From positions 32,518,664 to 32,582,663 of the forward strand of contig NC_084768.1 in the NCBI RefSeq assembly GCF_028858725.1: a DNA stretch of 64,000 nucleotides. Reading direction: 5' to 3'. The DNA is from Colius striatus. Lineage: Eukaryota; Chordata; Aves; Coliiformes; Coliidae. The translations under genes and the position numbers were made by a program. Shown one piece after another: positions 47,601-58,538 of the stretch. How positions within the stretch are numbered: position 1 is the first letter of the stretch; the number at the start of each line of letters is the position of its first letter. The notes beneath the pieces were generated by a model that saw only the letters and a list, made by a program, of their open reading frames with translations, had not been told where the DNA came from and ran no database searches.

Positions 47601-50600
47601 GCTCAGTTAGGAACCGTGCAGCACGCTGCAGAGCCCGTCAGGAGGAGCTTGGCAGAGCAGCTGGGTCCATCAGCGAGGAGAGGGATCGCAGGAGTGATCA
47701 GGGATGGAAAGTGATGGAAGGGACAGCTTCAAATGCTGGGATCAGCTGCTGGGCCATCAAAGCAAGCAGGGCCCCCTTCCCCTGCTCTGCAGCCTGCCCT
47801 GCGTGGTTTGGCTGACGTGAGAATCCCTCAGGTTGTTGATGCACCTCCAGCTCAGAGGTTTGTTAGTGTCCTGGTGTCCAGCTGCTCAAACCTGTTGCAG
47901 TTCTGTGCACGTGCTCTGGTCACTTCAGCAGTGCTGGGAGAGCTGTCCTCCCTTCAATGTCCTGTTGGTCACCCAGGCTGAGCCTCCTTAGAGGGCAGGT
48001 GCCTGGGCAGAGAGCACCAGGTTTTGCCACGGGAAGCAGCCCTTTAGAGAGAAGGCAGCTCTGCCCAGACACTCCAGGGAACAGAGGGGGTTGTTTTGAA
48101 CAGCCAAGCAGCTGCTGTGCTTTGCCCTGGGAGCTTACTGGGCTGCACTGAAGCCATTGTAGCTTTGCTTTGCAAAGCTCTGTATTCAACAACAGGAACT
48201 CTTCAGAAGGTGGCTCCTAGAACTTTCAGGATGACGTGGTTGTGACCTGCTGGTGCCACACTGTTTCCTGATGGGGGAAAAACAGCCCAGAGTTGTTTTG
48301 ATGATGGTGAATTTTGGAGCCTTTGCTGCCTTTACTTGGTTTATGTTGGTGAGAAATAGTTTGGCTGTTTCATCCCCTCTGGAGTATTTGGAGTTTTGTT
48401 CAGTGTTGATGTTTTCCACCTTCTGAATTAGTTGCCACAATTCCTTCTTTTTGTTGTTAAGCAGTGAAAACATCAAGTGCTGCTTGCAGAGCTGCTTCAC
48501 AATGCCTGAGCAGTCCCCCAGGGTGCTTTATAGGGTCTAAAATGCCACCTTCCAATGTCTTTTCAGGATTTAGCTGTTCAACTGACTGATGATACTGATC
48601 CCTTTTTCCTCTACAACCTTGTCCTATCGGAGGAAGATTTTCAGAGGTAGGTGAAATTAAAGTGTCTTGTCAGGGAAACGTTGCTAAAGGGCACAAAGGG
48701 GCAAAGGACTGTTTATAGCTTGCTCTCTGTCTCAGAGAGTTGGTGGTGTCATTTGTCACTTGCAGGGCTTTGTCAGGGTTCTGTAGTGTTGCTCTGGTGA
48801 AACAGCCCAGTACAGGGAAGTGATTGCCTCCAGGTGGCAGAGGGGAAGGCATGGATGGGGCTTCACACACCTGAGCCTGTGTTTCAGGGGCTCCTTGCAC
48901 GCTCCCTGTACTCTTGGGTCTCACTTTGCTTTCCTTGCTCAGAATGTCACCGTTACATTTGGGCACCAGGCACGAACAGCTCAGTGTCCTGCTGTGTTGT
49001 TTGGGGTGTTGGGGGGTTGTTTTTGTCTGGCTGTGATTTGGGTGTGCTGGTTGGTTGGTTTTTGGCTTGGTTATTTGTTTTTATAGAGCGATGTGATGAG
49101 TGTGTGGATCCAAAGGCAAAAGTCAAACAGTGTTTGTAAGAGATGCGCAGAAGTGTGTTGCTGAAACCAAACTAGTAGTGTCCCTTCATTGTCCTCTGCT
49201 TCTTCCCTGTGCCCTATCCAATATTCATCCCACCCTGTGAGTGCATTTGCTGTGCCACAGGAACTTCTGGTTTTCCCCAGTGCAAGAACTCTTGATATCA
49301 AAAGCACCCTCCAGTGATTCTTACACACTCACACCGCTCTGTGTCCAGGGCAGAACAAAGATGGTAGTGGACTGTGGTGGTGTGATTGCAGTTAGTTCTT
49401 GCTGTTGGTGTAGACAAAGCATCTCTCAGGCAATAAGTGACTCCTCTCTAGACTGTTAACACCTTTTTTCCCCAATCTGTTTGTACAGTTTGAAGTCCCA
49501 GCAAGGTCTCTTGGTGGACTTCTCTGCCTTCCCACAGAAGTTCATAGATCTGCTTCAGCAATGCATTCAGGAACAGAACAAAGATACCCCAAGGTAGGTG
49601 ATCAGTGTGTGCCACAGTACTCTGTGTGGAGGAGCTGAGTTCTTAAAGTACTTGTCAGCCTCTCTAAGAAGGGTCAGTAACTTCCCCTGGAGGGGTCTGA
49701 TATCAGTTGGTGGGTGATGCTGACAGGAGCTGAGCCTGGGGGGACTGGGCAGTGGAACTGCTGCCTCCTGTCAGGGGTGAAGCTGGCAGGGGGGCAAGGA
49801 TGCAGCACTGGGCCTGCTTGGCTTTGCTTTGGGGCTGTTTAACAGTTCAAGGCTAGGGAGCTATCTGAATTTGGAGTGAGGTGTAAATCCAGGTTCTAAG
49901 GCACTCTGACAAGGATTTGGTTTCCTTTTGTGCTCAGACACTAAGATATGAGGGGGAAGAGCTGGGCTACACCTTCCCTGCAGTGGCTTTTTGTTTGTGT
50001 GGGTACCAAGGAAAGCCCTGTCTGGCAGCTCCAGTCCAGCAGTCAGGCCATCTCCTGCTGTACTGTGGGCTGGGGTTTTACTAGGTTGTTGGATACCTGA
50101 CAGTCAGGAGCCTGTTTTCTTGTTGAACTTGGGTACAAAGGCCTTACTGGATTTTGGGCTCCTAAGTGTTACGATGAGCTGCTGTAAATGTGACAGACTG
50201 ACTGATTTGGTGTGTTTCAAGCATTTGAGTTGGATTTGTTTGTAGCATTAACTACAACACAGGGGCTGAATTTCCCAGTTCTTTTTCAGACAGAAACTCT
50301 TTGATTACACATGTAAAGATGTGGCTTATCTGGGAACAGTGTGTAGGATCTGCAGGTGGTTTCAGGAAGTCTGCTAAAGATTGGGTTCTTTTTGCTCTTT
50401 CCATAGGTTCCTGCTGCAGTTGGTTTCTTCAGCATCCGTTCCAGATCACAGCCCTGTCTCCTTAAACGTAGTGGAGACCAACCCTTTCAAACATCTCACC
50501 CACCTCTCTCTCAAATTCCTACCAGCAAATGATGCAGAGATAAAGAAGTTTTTAGCCACCTGTTTGAAATGCCTTAAGGTAAAATGAAGGCTTGTCATAG

Positions 50601-53600
50601 CTGCAGCTGGGCCTGGGGGCTGTGTGACTTACCAGTTCAGTCTCAATGCTTCCAAAGTCTGTGCCAGGTGCTGTGCCCTGCTTCATTCTGGCATTTCAGC
50701 TCATCCGTGTCATTGCATGCAGTTACTTGGGTGCCTGTGGTAAAGCTGCAGAGCCAGAGCAACTGCAAGAGAAGAGGCTGTAAAGGTGCAGCCTCTCTTC
50801 TGCAGCAGGTTTAGGGAGGCATAGGCTTGGATTCTATGGCTTTGTGAGCTTCCAAGGGCTGATAGCTATAAACAGCAGAAGCAAGTAGTGCTGTTGGTGC
50901 AGTTGGTAGCTGCTCTAGGCTTGACTACCTGGGAAACCACTGCCCTCGTGGTTTGACTGTTGCCTGCTGCAGTTTGGATGCCTGAGATGTGTCTCTCCTT
51001 CTGGGCTGCTGTGTTTACAGACACCTAATAAGCTGTGTTAGTGACAGAAATTGACAGCATTTCAACTCCTCTGTAAACAAGTTTTTATGATGAGATACTA
51101 TTTCCTTACAGAAACCTGATGAGAATTTAACTTGGGGGTTGTACCTTGTCAGCCAGTGCCTTTTCTTTTAACTGTATCCATTATGTCCTATGCAAGAGTA
51201 AGTTTCTTTAATAAGGTGATTTTCCCACAAACACAGTGGGGCATTTGGAGAGCTGAGGATTTGACTTGATGTCAATTGGTCATAGGAAGACAAAATGATG
51301 TTGGAAGAGAAGCTCAGAAAAACTGAAGAAGACCTCAGCAGACAACTGAGCTACACTCAGCAGGTAAAGCTCCTTTTCAGCTTCCCTTTTGTAAGCTGCA
51401 CTTCTTTGAAGCTGTGGAAAATGTGCCTTCCTGTGTGCTGCCTGCTGCTGTGTTGTGTACAGAGTGTTGTCTGTCTGTACATGCACACAGCAATGAAACA
51501 CTGAACACACAGGAGTGTGAGGTGTGCTCTCCACGTCCCCTGAGGGGCTGGAGATCCTCACAGCTGCAGCAAATGTGGAACCCTGATAAATAACTCAGAA
51601 GTCTTGGCCTTCCTCTTTGCTGCCTTTTGGGTTTTGTGCTCAGCCCGGTACTGAGTTCACGTCTGCGTTTCAGAAGGATGATTTGGGTCACGTTCTGTAG
51701 TTATCAGGGTGACTCTTGTGACTGTGTCACTAAAAAGACAGAAATACTCCCTTAACAGTTCTCTTCTGGAACTGTTTGGGAACAGAACACTTGTTGACCT
51801 CCCGTTTGCAGTTTCAGTGGGAGTGACTGGAATGTGTTTGCTGAACTGAGGCACAGGATTGCAAATCAGAACCAGGAAAAGATACTGCTGAAGGTTATTC
51901 TGTTTTCCCTACCAGAGCACTTTGTGTTACAAGGGCAGGGAACACCAGCAGACTGGTTTCTCACTCTTTGAGGTGGAAATGATTCTGTTATCCATGGTGT
52001 GGGAAAGGGGCTCTTTGGCTTGCCAGCACCTCGCTCCCTGCTTACAGAACAGACATTTTGGCACGTGGTGCTGAAACTCAGACTTCCAATAATTCCGTGT
52101 CCTTTTTAAGAAATAACAGTAAGGCATCATTGCATATGGACTGAAAGGCTTCAGTTCCTAAGCCTCTGCTTGCTTTGTCAAACTCTAACAGAGCCTGTCA
52201 GAGAAGAGCCGGGAACTGGATAAACTGAAATCTGAGTGGACATCCTACACCACAACTCTAACAAACAAACACACCCAGGAGCTGACCAACGAAAAGGAAA
52301 GGGCTCTCCAGGTATGACAGCAACAATGCTCTTACATGAGTAAGCTTGTTATTCCAAGGGTCTGAGAGTCTCTTTGCTCCTCATAGGTACAAGCTCAGTA
52401 CCAACAACAGCAGGAACAACAGAAAAAGGAGCTGGAAAACTTGCATCAGAAGAGCATTCAACAGCTGCAGAACAGGCTCTCAGAACTCGAGGTCATCAAT
52501 AAAGATCTAACAGAAAGGAGATACAAAGGAGACTCCACAGTCAGAGAGCTGAAGGCAAAGCTTTCTGGAGTGGAAGATGTATGTCTGGCTAAGTTCCACC
52601 ACAAAGCTGGCTCTCTTTAGAGCATTAATACTCGCAGCATATGAAGTTTGTTCAGCTGCTCTTCCTCCCACGTTACACTCGCTCTTTAGACATATCTGTT
52701 TAAATGGCTATTACAGCTTTTCCCAACCAACCCCCACTAACAGAGGCTTCCTCCCCACGGCTGTAGGAGTGTCAGAGAGCCAAGCAGGAGGTGCTGGCCC
52801 TGCGGCGGGAGAACAGCACGCTGGATGCCGAGTGCCACGAGAAAGAGAAGCTCATCAACCAGCTCCAGACACGGGTGGCTGTGCTGGAACAGGAGATCAA
52901 AGACAAAGATCAGCTCGTCATTAGAACCAAAGAAGTGTTGGATGCCACTCAAGAACAAAAGGTTCCTTTGAGTTTCAAAGTGTGTCTCTGAAGCTCTGTA
53001 GAACCTTGTCACTTGCAGGCTGCACGGAGGGCTGGCTGGAGTGAGCTCTCAGGTGCAGTCAGCAGAGACGCTCAGGGCATCACAAGTGCACTGCACTCAG
53101 TTCTGCAAGGCTTGCCACTGTTAGCACTGTGGTACTGGAGGGAGGGTAATGGTACTTTTTGTAAGCAAAAGAACAGATGAATTGAGATGCTGTGTGATTT
53201 GACTGACAAGCAGGGGCTGGATTTCCCGTAAGGATCAGCTCTGAAGGGATCTCTGAGGTTCTTGCTTGAAATGGTGATTCCTATCAGCACCTTCATCATC
53301 ATATTTTCAATGTTTTTAAAAGGCAATACTGGAAGAGAGCACAGAGAAAAAACAGAGCCAGGTGGAAAAGCTAGAGATAACCATCAAGTCACTGTCAGCT
53401 GAACTTCTGAAGGTTTGTATGAAGGTGCTGTTATCCCCACGAAACGTCTGCCTTGTTCTTAGGTGTTTGTGCTGGAGACTCTGACTTACAGCTTTTCTAG
53501 GCTAATGAAATCATCAAGAAGTTACAAGGAGACTTGAAAACTCTAATGAGTAAGTTAAAACTGAAGAACACAGTGACAATTCAACAGGAAAAGCTCCTGG

Positions 53601-56600
53601 CAGAGAAAGAAGAGAGACTTCAGAAAGAGCAGCGAGAGCTGCAGGAGGCAGGCCAGGCTCTGCGGCTGAAGGAGCAGGAGGTGGGTGCCAGGCAGCCCTC
53701 GGGCCTGCAGGTGCTGCTGCCTCAACTGTGCTGGGGTTTGGGTTGGATTTGTCTATAGCAGGGAGGCTTGAGATCTTCCTGTGGAATAGCAAGTGCTCCC
53801 AGTCAGGTATCACCTTTGTTTAAACCTGTCACCAACCCTTGCCTGTGTTTCATGCAGCTGTTTGCACGGGGTAAGGGCACAGAGCACTCTGATGGAGGAA
53901 TTGCTGTGCTCTGGCAGGGACAGTGATGGGGGAGTTGGTGAAACAGGAACAGAGGGAACCTCTTCTTAATTCAGTGTGTTCCCCTGCTCAGGAGTCCTTG
54001 TATTATTTAACCATGGAAAAACTGCTGTTGGGGGCCTCTGGCTGGTGGCCAAACCCGAGCTAGAACCAGGGCTCACTGCAAGAGAATCATCCTGCTGCTT
54101 GGGTGAAAACCTGACCTCAGACCTGTCTCCATGGTTTTAGAACAACCTTGTAGAGCCTTTTCATTTCTTTGTATTGCCTTTGTTGGCTGCTCTCATCAGT
54201 AGCAGCTCCTGATGGTGTGCCAATGTTGCAGGTTGGCAAGCTCCAGGAACAGCTGCAAACGACAGCACAAAAACTAGAAGAAAGCAAGGAGCTACTGAAA
54301 ACCAATGAAAACGGTGAGCTCAGGGCAGGGCATGGGCAGGTCATGCAGCTCCACTGCTCTCTGGGACACTGCCAGCCTGCTGTGGCTGCCACTGAACCCT
54401 GCTGGAAGCAACTCTGTTGCTTTAGCTGTGCTTTTTGCAAAGAGCCCTGCCTGCAGGAGTTCCTGGAAGATGAGCTGCTGTCTGTGCAGCAACTGGGGCT
54501 GTGGGCAGGGCCAGAAAAGACCTTTCCTGAGCTGGGGCCTTGGAGTGGTGCTTGAGCTTGAGGAGGCAAAATAGCCCAGCAAGCTGCCATCTCTGCTGAG
54601 GAAAGGCTGCTGTGAAAGGCTTGTAAGAGGTAAGAAAGTGAGATTGATCTTTTTCTTCTCTCTTCAGTAATCACATGGTTGAACAAACAACTGAATGAAG
54701 TTCAGATGGCAAAGAAGCCAGAGACTGCTGGCAATGCCCACGGTGTCAGGGCTGCCACCTCCCCTCATGGCATGGTGAGTACAGCTCTGCACAGCAGGAG
54801 TGTGCTGAAGCAAAGGGAAACAAGGGCTTTCATCTTCTCAGGGCCATACAGACTGGGGTGGGGGTTTTGTTCTATTTCATTTAGTTGTTTCTCTTTTTAA
54901 TGCCCTGTTGGGCTGTACCTGCTGCCCTGGCCTTCTAAGGGAGAATTTTCTAAGTTCTCATTTATTAAAACAAACACCCCAAGCAATGCAGAAGGAGCTG
55001 GGAAAAGATCAAGTGAAAGGGGGAAATGGCATTTTTGTGTTGTGAGGTTAACTTGCATACCAGTGATCTTTGTATAGGTTGGAAAATCAAGTGTACTATT
55101 TGAATGCTACTTAGAAATGTGAAAATAAGGGGTAGGAAACATGCCCCAGCGTCTGTGTTAAGCTTCCTGGGTCATCTTGTCTCCATGTGTGTGAGATACC
55201 TGTTGTCACCTAGAACTTGGTCAGCTTCTCCATCAGCAATGGAAGGGCCTGCTTGTGCAGAGAGGTCTCTGATGTGCAGCCACCTCATTTAATACTCGAG
55301 TCAGTCAGTTCCACGCTCTGTAGCTTATGATGAGCTTGTAAATATCAGCTAAGGCTGCTCAACTTGGCTGAGTTTGTAGAAGTTTAAGAACATGCCCCTT
55401 GGAACAGGGATGCTTTCTTCCTGGCAGGAGGGCTTTGTAAGTGTGGTCATTTGTTAATGTTTGGAGCCTCTGCCTACTTTCAGCATTGTTTTCCTCCTTT
55501 GAGGCTGTGTTCTGTGTCTCTTGCAGCCTGAGCGACCCTCCTTCCCCAGCTCGGGGCTCAGCCACCCCCTTTCTCCTCTCTACGCCTTCCAGAAGCTCCC
55601 AGAACCAGCAGACAACAAATACAGCAGTGTGCCCTGTGCAGTCCCCAAGGCAGGCACTTTGGCTTTTCCCCTTGGTTCAGGGTGGGGGAGCATTCAGCAG
55701 CACACCTTCATGGAAGCATGTCCAGCTGCAGACTGTGCTGCCTAGCTCGAGGCTGCTCGCCGTGTGCTTTGCTGCACAGAGGTGCTGTGCAGGGGGCAGA
55801 GTCTCTCGTGCCCAGGGGGGACTCCTGGGCCAGCCTTGGTGGTGGCCCAGCCCCTGGGCAGCAGCTGTCCCTGACCCACTTGTGCCTTGGTGCAGGTTCA
55901 GTTCAGCAGTGCCGCGCTGTCCCGGCTGAGCCGCTGCCCTGAGGGAGCCACAGCCACGGCGGCTGCTCCGCCAGCCAACAAGGAGAAGTAAGTGCCAAGG
56001 ACTGCATCTGGGCTGGGGCTTTAGCAGGGGTTTTATAAAGCCATTTGGTGCCTGTGTGTGTGGGCCTGAGCTATACATTGCCAGTGCCAGGCTCGTTCTG
56101 TGATCTGGATCCAGCAGCACGTCACTGGGGTTGGAGCTGTGGCTCCGAGTTGGCGCTGAAGCCGGCTGGGCTGTAGGTAGCACGTGCAGAGCTGTGCTTC
56201 CCCGTGGGGCCCTGAGCAGCAATGTTCCTGTGTCCTTCCTGGTGCCAGAGCAGTGATGAGTCAGTCAGAAAACTGGTTGCAGACTGTCCCGAACCTGCTC
56301 AGCGATGGTTTGTTTACCTGGAAGTGATCAAGTGCACAGGAAGGCAGTAGCTCCTCTCCCAGGGAGGGTTCTGCTGGTTGAGTCTGGCCACACTGGTGGT
56401 TACTGCCCTGCTGAGTAACTGCATTTGTTGAGCATTGGAAGCAGCTGATTTTAATTCACCTTTTCTTTCCAGTGGTGAGAACTGGGGGCTGGAATCCAAG
56501 TATTTCAGGAAGAAAGACGACAGCATCCCTCTGCGGGGGCTGAGCCAGAACACCCTCAACTCAGGTAGGTGCGAAGCAGTCAGGCCAGCCCGGAGCAGCA

Positions 56601-56751
56601 GTGCAGCTGCAGGGTCCTGCTGCAGGCTCACGCTGCCTGTGCCTCCTGTTTCTGCTCTGCTGCAGACTACCTGAAGCCGCTGCTGCCCGCCAAGGCCCAG
56701 CCCAGCCCGCCCGTGGTGCCCAGCCCTGCCTCAGCCTACTTCCCGGGCTAG
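44669..56751 (+). CDS. SASS6: Spindle assembly abnormal protein 6 homolog (SASS6), 640 aa, 17 coding exons
   Basis: This protein forms the central hub and spokes of the centriole cartwheel. Exons: 44669-44736, 47145-47205, 48567-48646, 49489-49593, 50407-50578, 51286-51363, 52192-52311, 52387-52578, 52767-52961, 53323-53412, 53501-53680, 54232-54313, 54668-54774, 55527-55649, 55896-55987, 56473-56564, 56666-56751. Phases close at 1923 nt (human 657 aa). The N-terminal head (about 1-160) includes NPFKHL, whose F132 matches the human residue used for head-head dimerisation. The rod (about 165-490) is a long heptad-rich coiled coil. The tail is disordered and ends SAYFPG. Residues 7-23 are unusually Arg/Gly-rich against human. 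Intron 14 appears to start with GC. The exon 9 donor (GTTCCT) is weak; read-through adds nine residues, then a stop. The exon 1 donor is amplified eight times. Confidence 0.97.
44713..45157 (+). repeat. Eight-copy amplification of the SASS6 exon 1 end and its splice donor
   Basis: A unit made of the last 24 nt of exon 1 (GCGGGGCCGGGGCTGCGCCG then AGAG), GTGAGCGACGGGC and a GT/GC-T-rich dinucleotide tail is repeated eight times. Donor GT positions are 44737, 44795, 44851, 44909, 44959, 45017, 45067 and 45125. Spacings are 58, 56, 58, 50, 58, 50 and 58, so the later copies look like a 108-bp dimer. The first copy is the real exon 1 border. Each copy keeps the exact GAGAG|GTGAGC donor. Confidence 0.97.
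45190..47103. repeat. 19/20-bp minisatellite, about 1.9 kb, in SASS6 intron 1
   Basis: Just under 100 units (estimated from length) share the core CAGCCGTTGTCCCGC plus a 4-5 nt variable end. The main ends are GGGCA, GGGCG, GCCG, ACCCA, ACCCG and ACCG. Variant cores with CCGGTGT usually follow a GGGCG end, and two CCATTGT cores occur (near 45.82 and 46.03 kb). Recurring orders of the variable ends indicate that blocks of units were duplicated together. No unit order yields a stop codon, so frames of 680-1076 codons stay open on both strands. Confidence 0.97.
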
Positions 56752-57322
56752 CCCAGCACAGCCTGCCCCCTGCTGCCAGCTCCCCTCCAGCAGCCTCAGC
56801 CTGTTCCCGCTGAGACAGAGCTGGCCTGACCCGGATGGCTTTTCAGGATCGTTTCATTTTAATCGAATTCCTACTAAAGGTGCTGCATTGTTTCAGTGAG
56901 GGTATACAATTGTCACCCTTCGTCCCTCCCTCACCTCTGCAAGGGCTGTGTCTGGACAGGCAGCTGGTGAAGGGATCACAACAGCTAAAAGCTACTTGAT
57001 TTTTACTCACCATACCTTCAACTGCTGAGGCAGCTCAGCCAGGCTGCTGCCCTTGCTGAGGGAGGGAGTCCCATGGTGTTGCTCGCTGTGCCTCCTGGGG
57101 CCAGCTCCAGAACAGGAACCTGAGCATCTGGGACACCCCAAATACCCCTTCTGTTCTATTTGCATACTTGTGTTGTTAAAGACATTCCCTCCTTCTAACC
57201 TGAGGTATTGAGGTGCCTCCAGGGGTTTGTTTTGCAGTGCAAAACGTGCACCTTTGTTTGTCAAGCAGGCCCCTGTTCCTGGCTCTCCCTTGGGCTGGCA
57301 ACACCCGAGTTTTGATGGAAAC

Positions 57323-57328
57323 ATTAAA
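57323..57328 (+). terminator. SASS6: Candidate poly(A) signal of SASS6
   Basis: ATTAAA lies about 570 nt after the SASS6 stop codon, with a GT-rich stretch about 25 nt downstream. It would put the SASS6 end roughly 120 nt from the convergent MFSD14A end. AATAAA itself was not noticed in the 3' UTR. Confidence 0.45.
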
Positions 57329-57470
57329 TGGTTTTTATCCAAAAGTCTAATCAGTGCTGTCTCCATCTCCTGAGCCCCATCTCTGTGGTGCAGCTGCAGG
57401 GGAAGGTGAGGGCTGCAGCTGCTCTGAAGCTTGGGACAGATGGGATCACTTACTCATTAAAATATTCCAC

Positions 57471-57476
57471 TTTATT
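57471..57476 (-). terminator. MFSD14A: Candidate poly(A) signal of MFSD14A
   Basis: TTTATT on the + strand reads AATAAA for MFSD14A, about 1.06 kb past its stop. The 3' UTR would then cover about 57.45-58.54 kb. The AT-rich part just to its right (57.55-57.70 kb) looks like typical 3' UTR sequence. Confidence 0.5.
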
Positions 57477-58538
57477 AACAGCATATTTACACCTTTTTAT
57501 CCTGCTCTTGGTCAACCGTGGTGCACGTGGAAAGGTAAAAAAGCATCAAGCAATAACCACAAGATGAAAACATTTTAAACCTATACAAGACTTTATACAC
57601 AAATTTATACAAAGGGACGCTTAAATAATACAACTGGACACAAAAATATACACTTTGAGAGAAATTCACATCAGTCATCGTATAAAGCTCTTCTGTCCTA
57701 AGGGTCCTGAAAATGTAGGACTAAAACTTTAGCTCTGTAATGCAAAAGGGTTGTGGTGACAGTCCTCAAAGGCCACTGGAGAGCACACGGCCAGGGAGCC
57801 CCGTGGCTCCCCCCTCGGGCCGTGCATTCAAGTTTTGAGGTCCTTGATGATTACACAAACATCAGCCATGGAGTGGGGGCCTAAACAGTGCTGAGGGCAG
57901 CACCCACAGCAACAGCTGTGGGCTCAGAGCCGCCCAGGCTGGAGCCAAGGGCTGACCAACCACCGTTCGTTCCAGAACAGGAAGAGTAAATGCACTTACA
58001 TGGAAGGAGCCGGCGCTGCTCCGCAAGCTGCTCACCCGGGTTACATCAGTACACGCCTCAAGCCTGCCAGGGGCTCCCAGAGAAGCTGAGACCCATTCAC
58101 CTTCTCCCTGCTCCAGCACATTTACATTAAGGCTTTGAATCGTGTGACACAAGATTTGACAAGGTTCCAGGGAAGGGGTCCCTGGGGCTGGCCCTGCCTC
58201 TCACTGAGGCTCAGGGGGGCTCCAGCTGAAGCTCAGCCCTGACCCAGGCAGGCCCCGTGCTGCTGCCTCCACTCCAGTCCCTCTGAGCCACAGCCTGGGG
58301 CTGAGGAGTAACAGTATTTCATGGCGGGAGACGAGGATGTAACAGGTGGGTTTTAAAAGCAAAGTATTAATTCAATGGCAACATCTTTGGAGAAACTTCC
58401 TCTTTTTTCTTTAATTCCTATGGATTTCATGCAGAAAGACACTTCTTAAGCTTACCTTAAGAAATGCCACCTGTGATGGAATGTGCATCCCAAACTGCTG
58501 GAGAGAAAACGAGGCTAAAAGACGTTCCTGGCTTTTTG

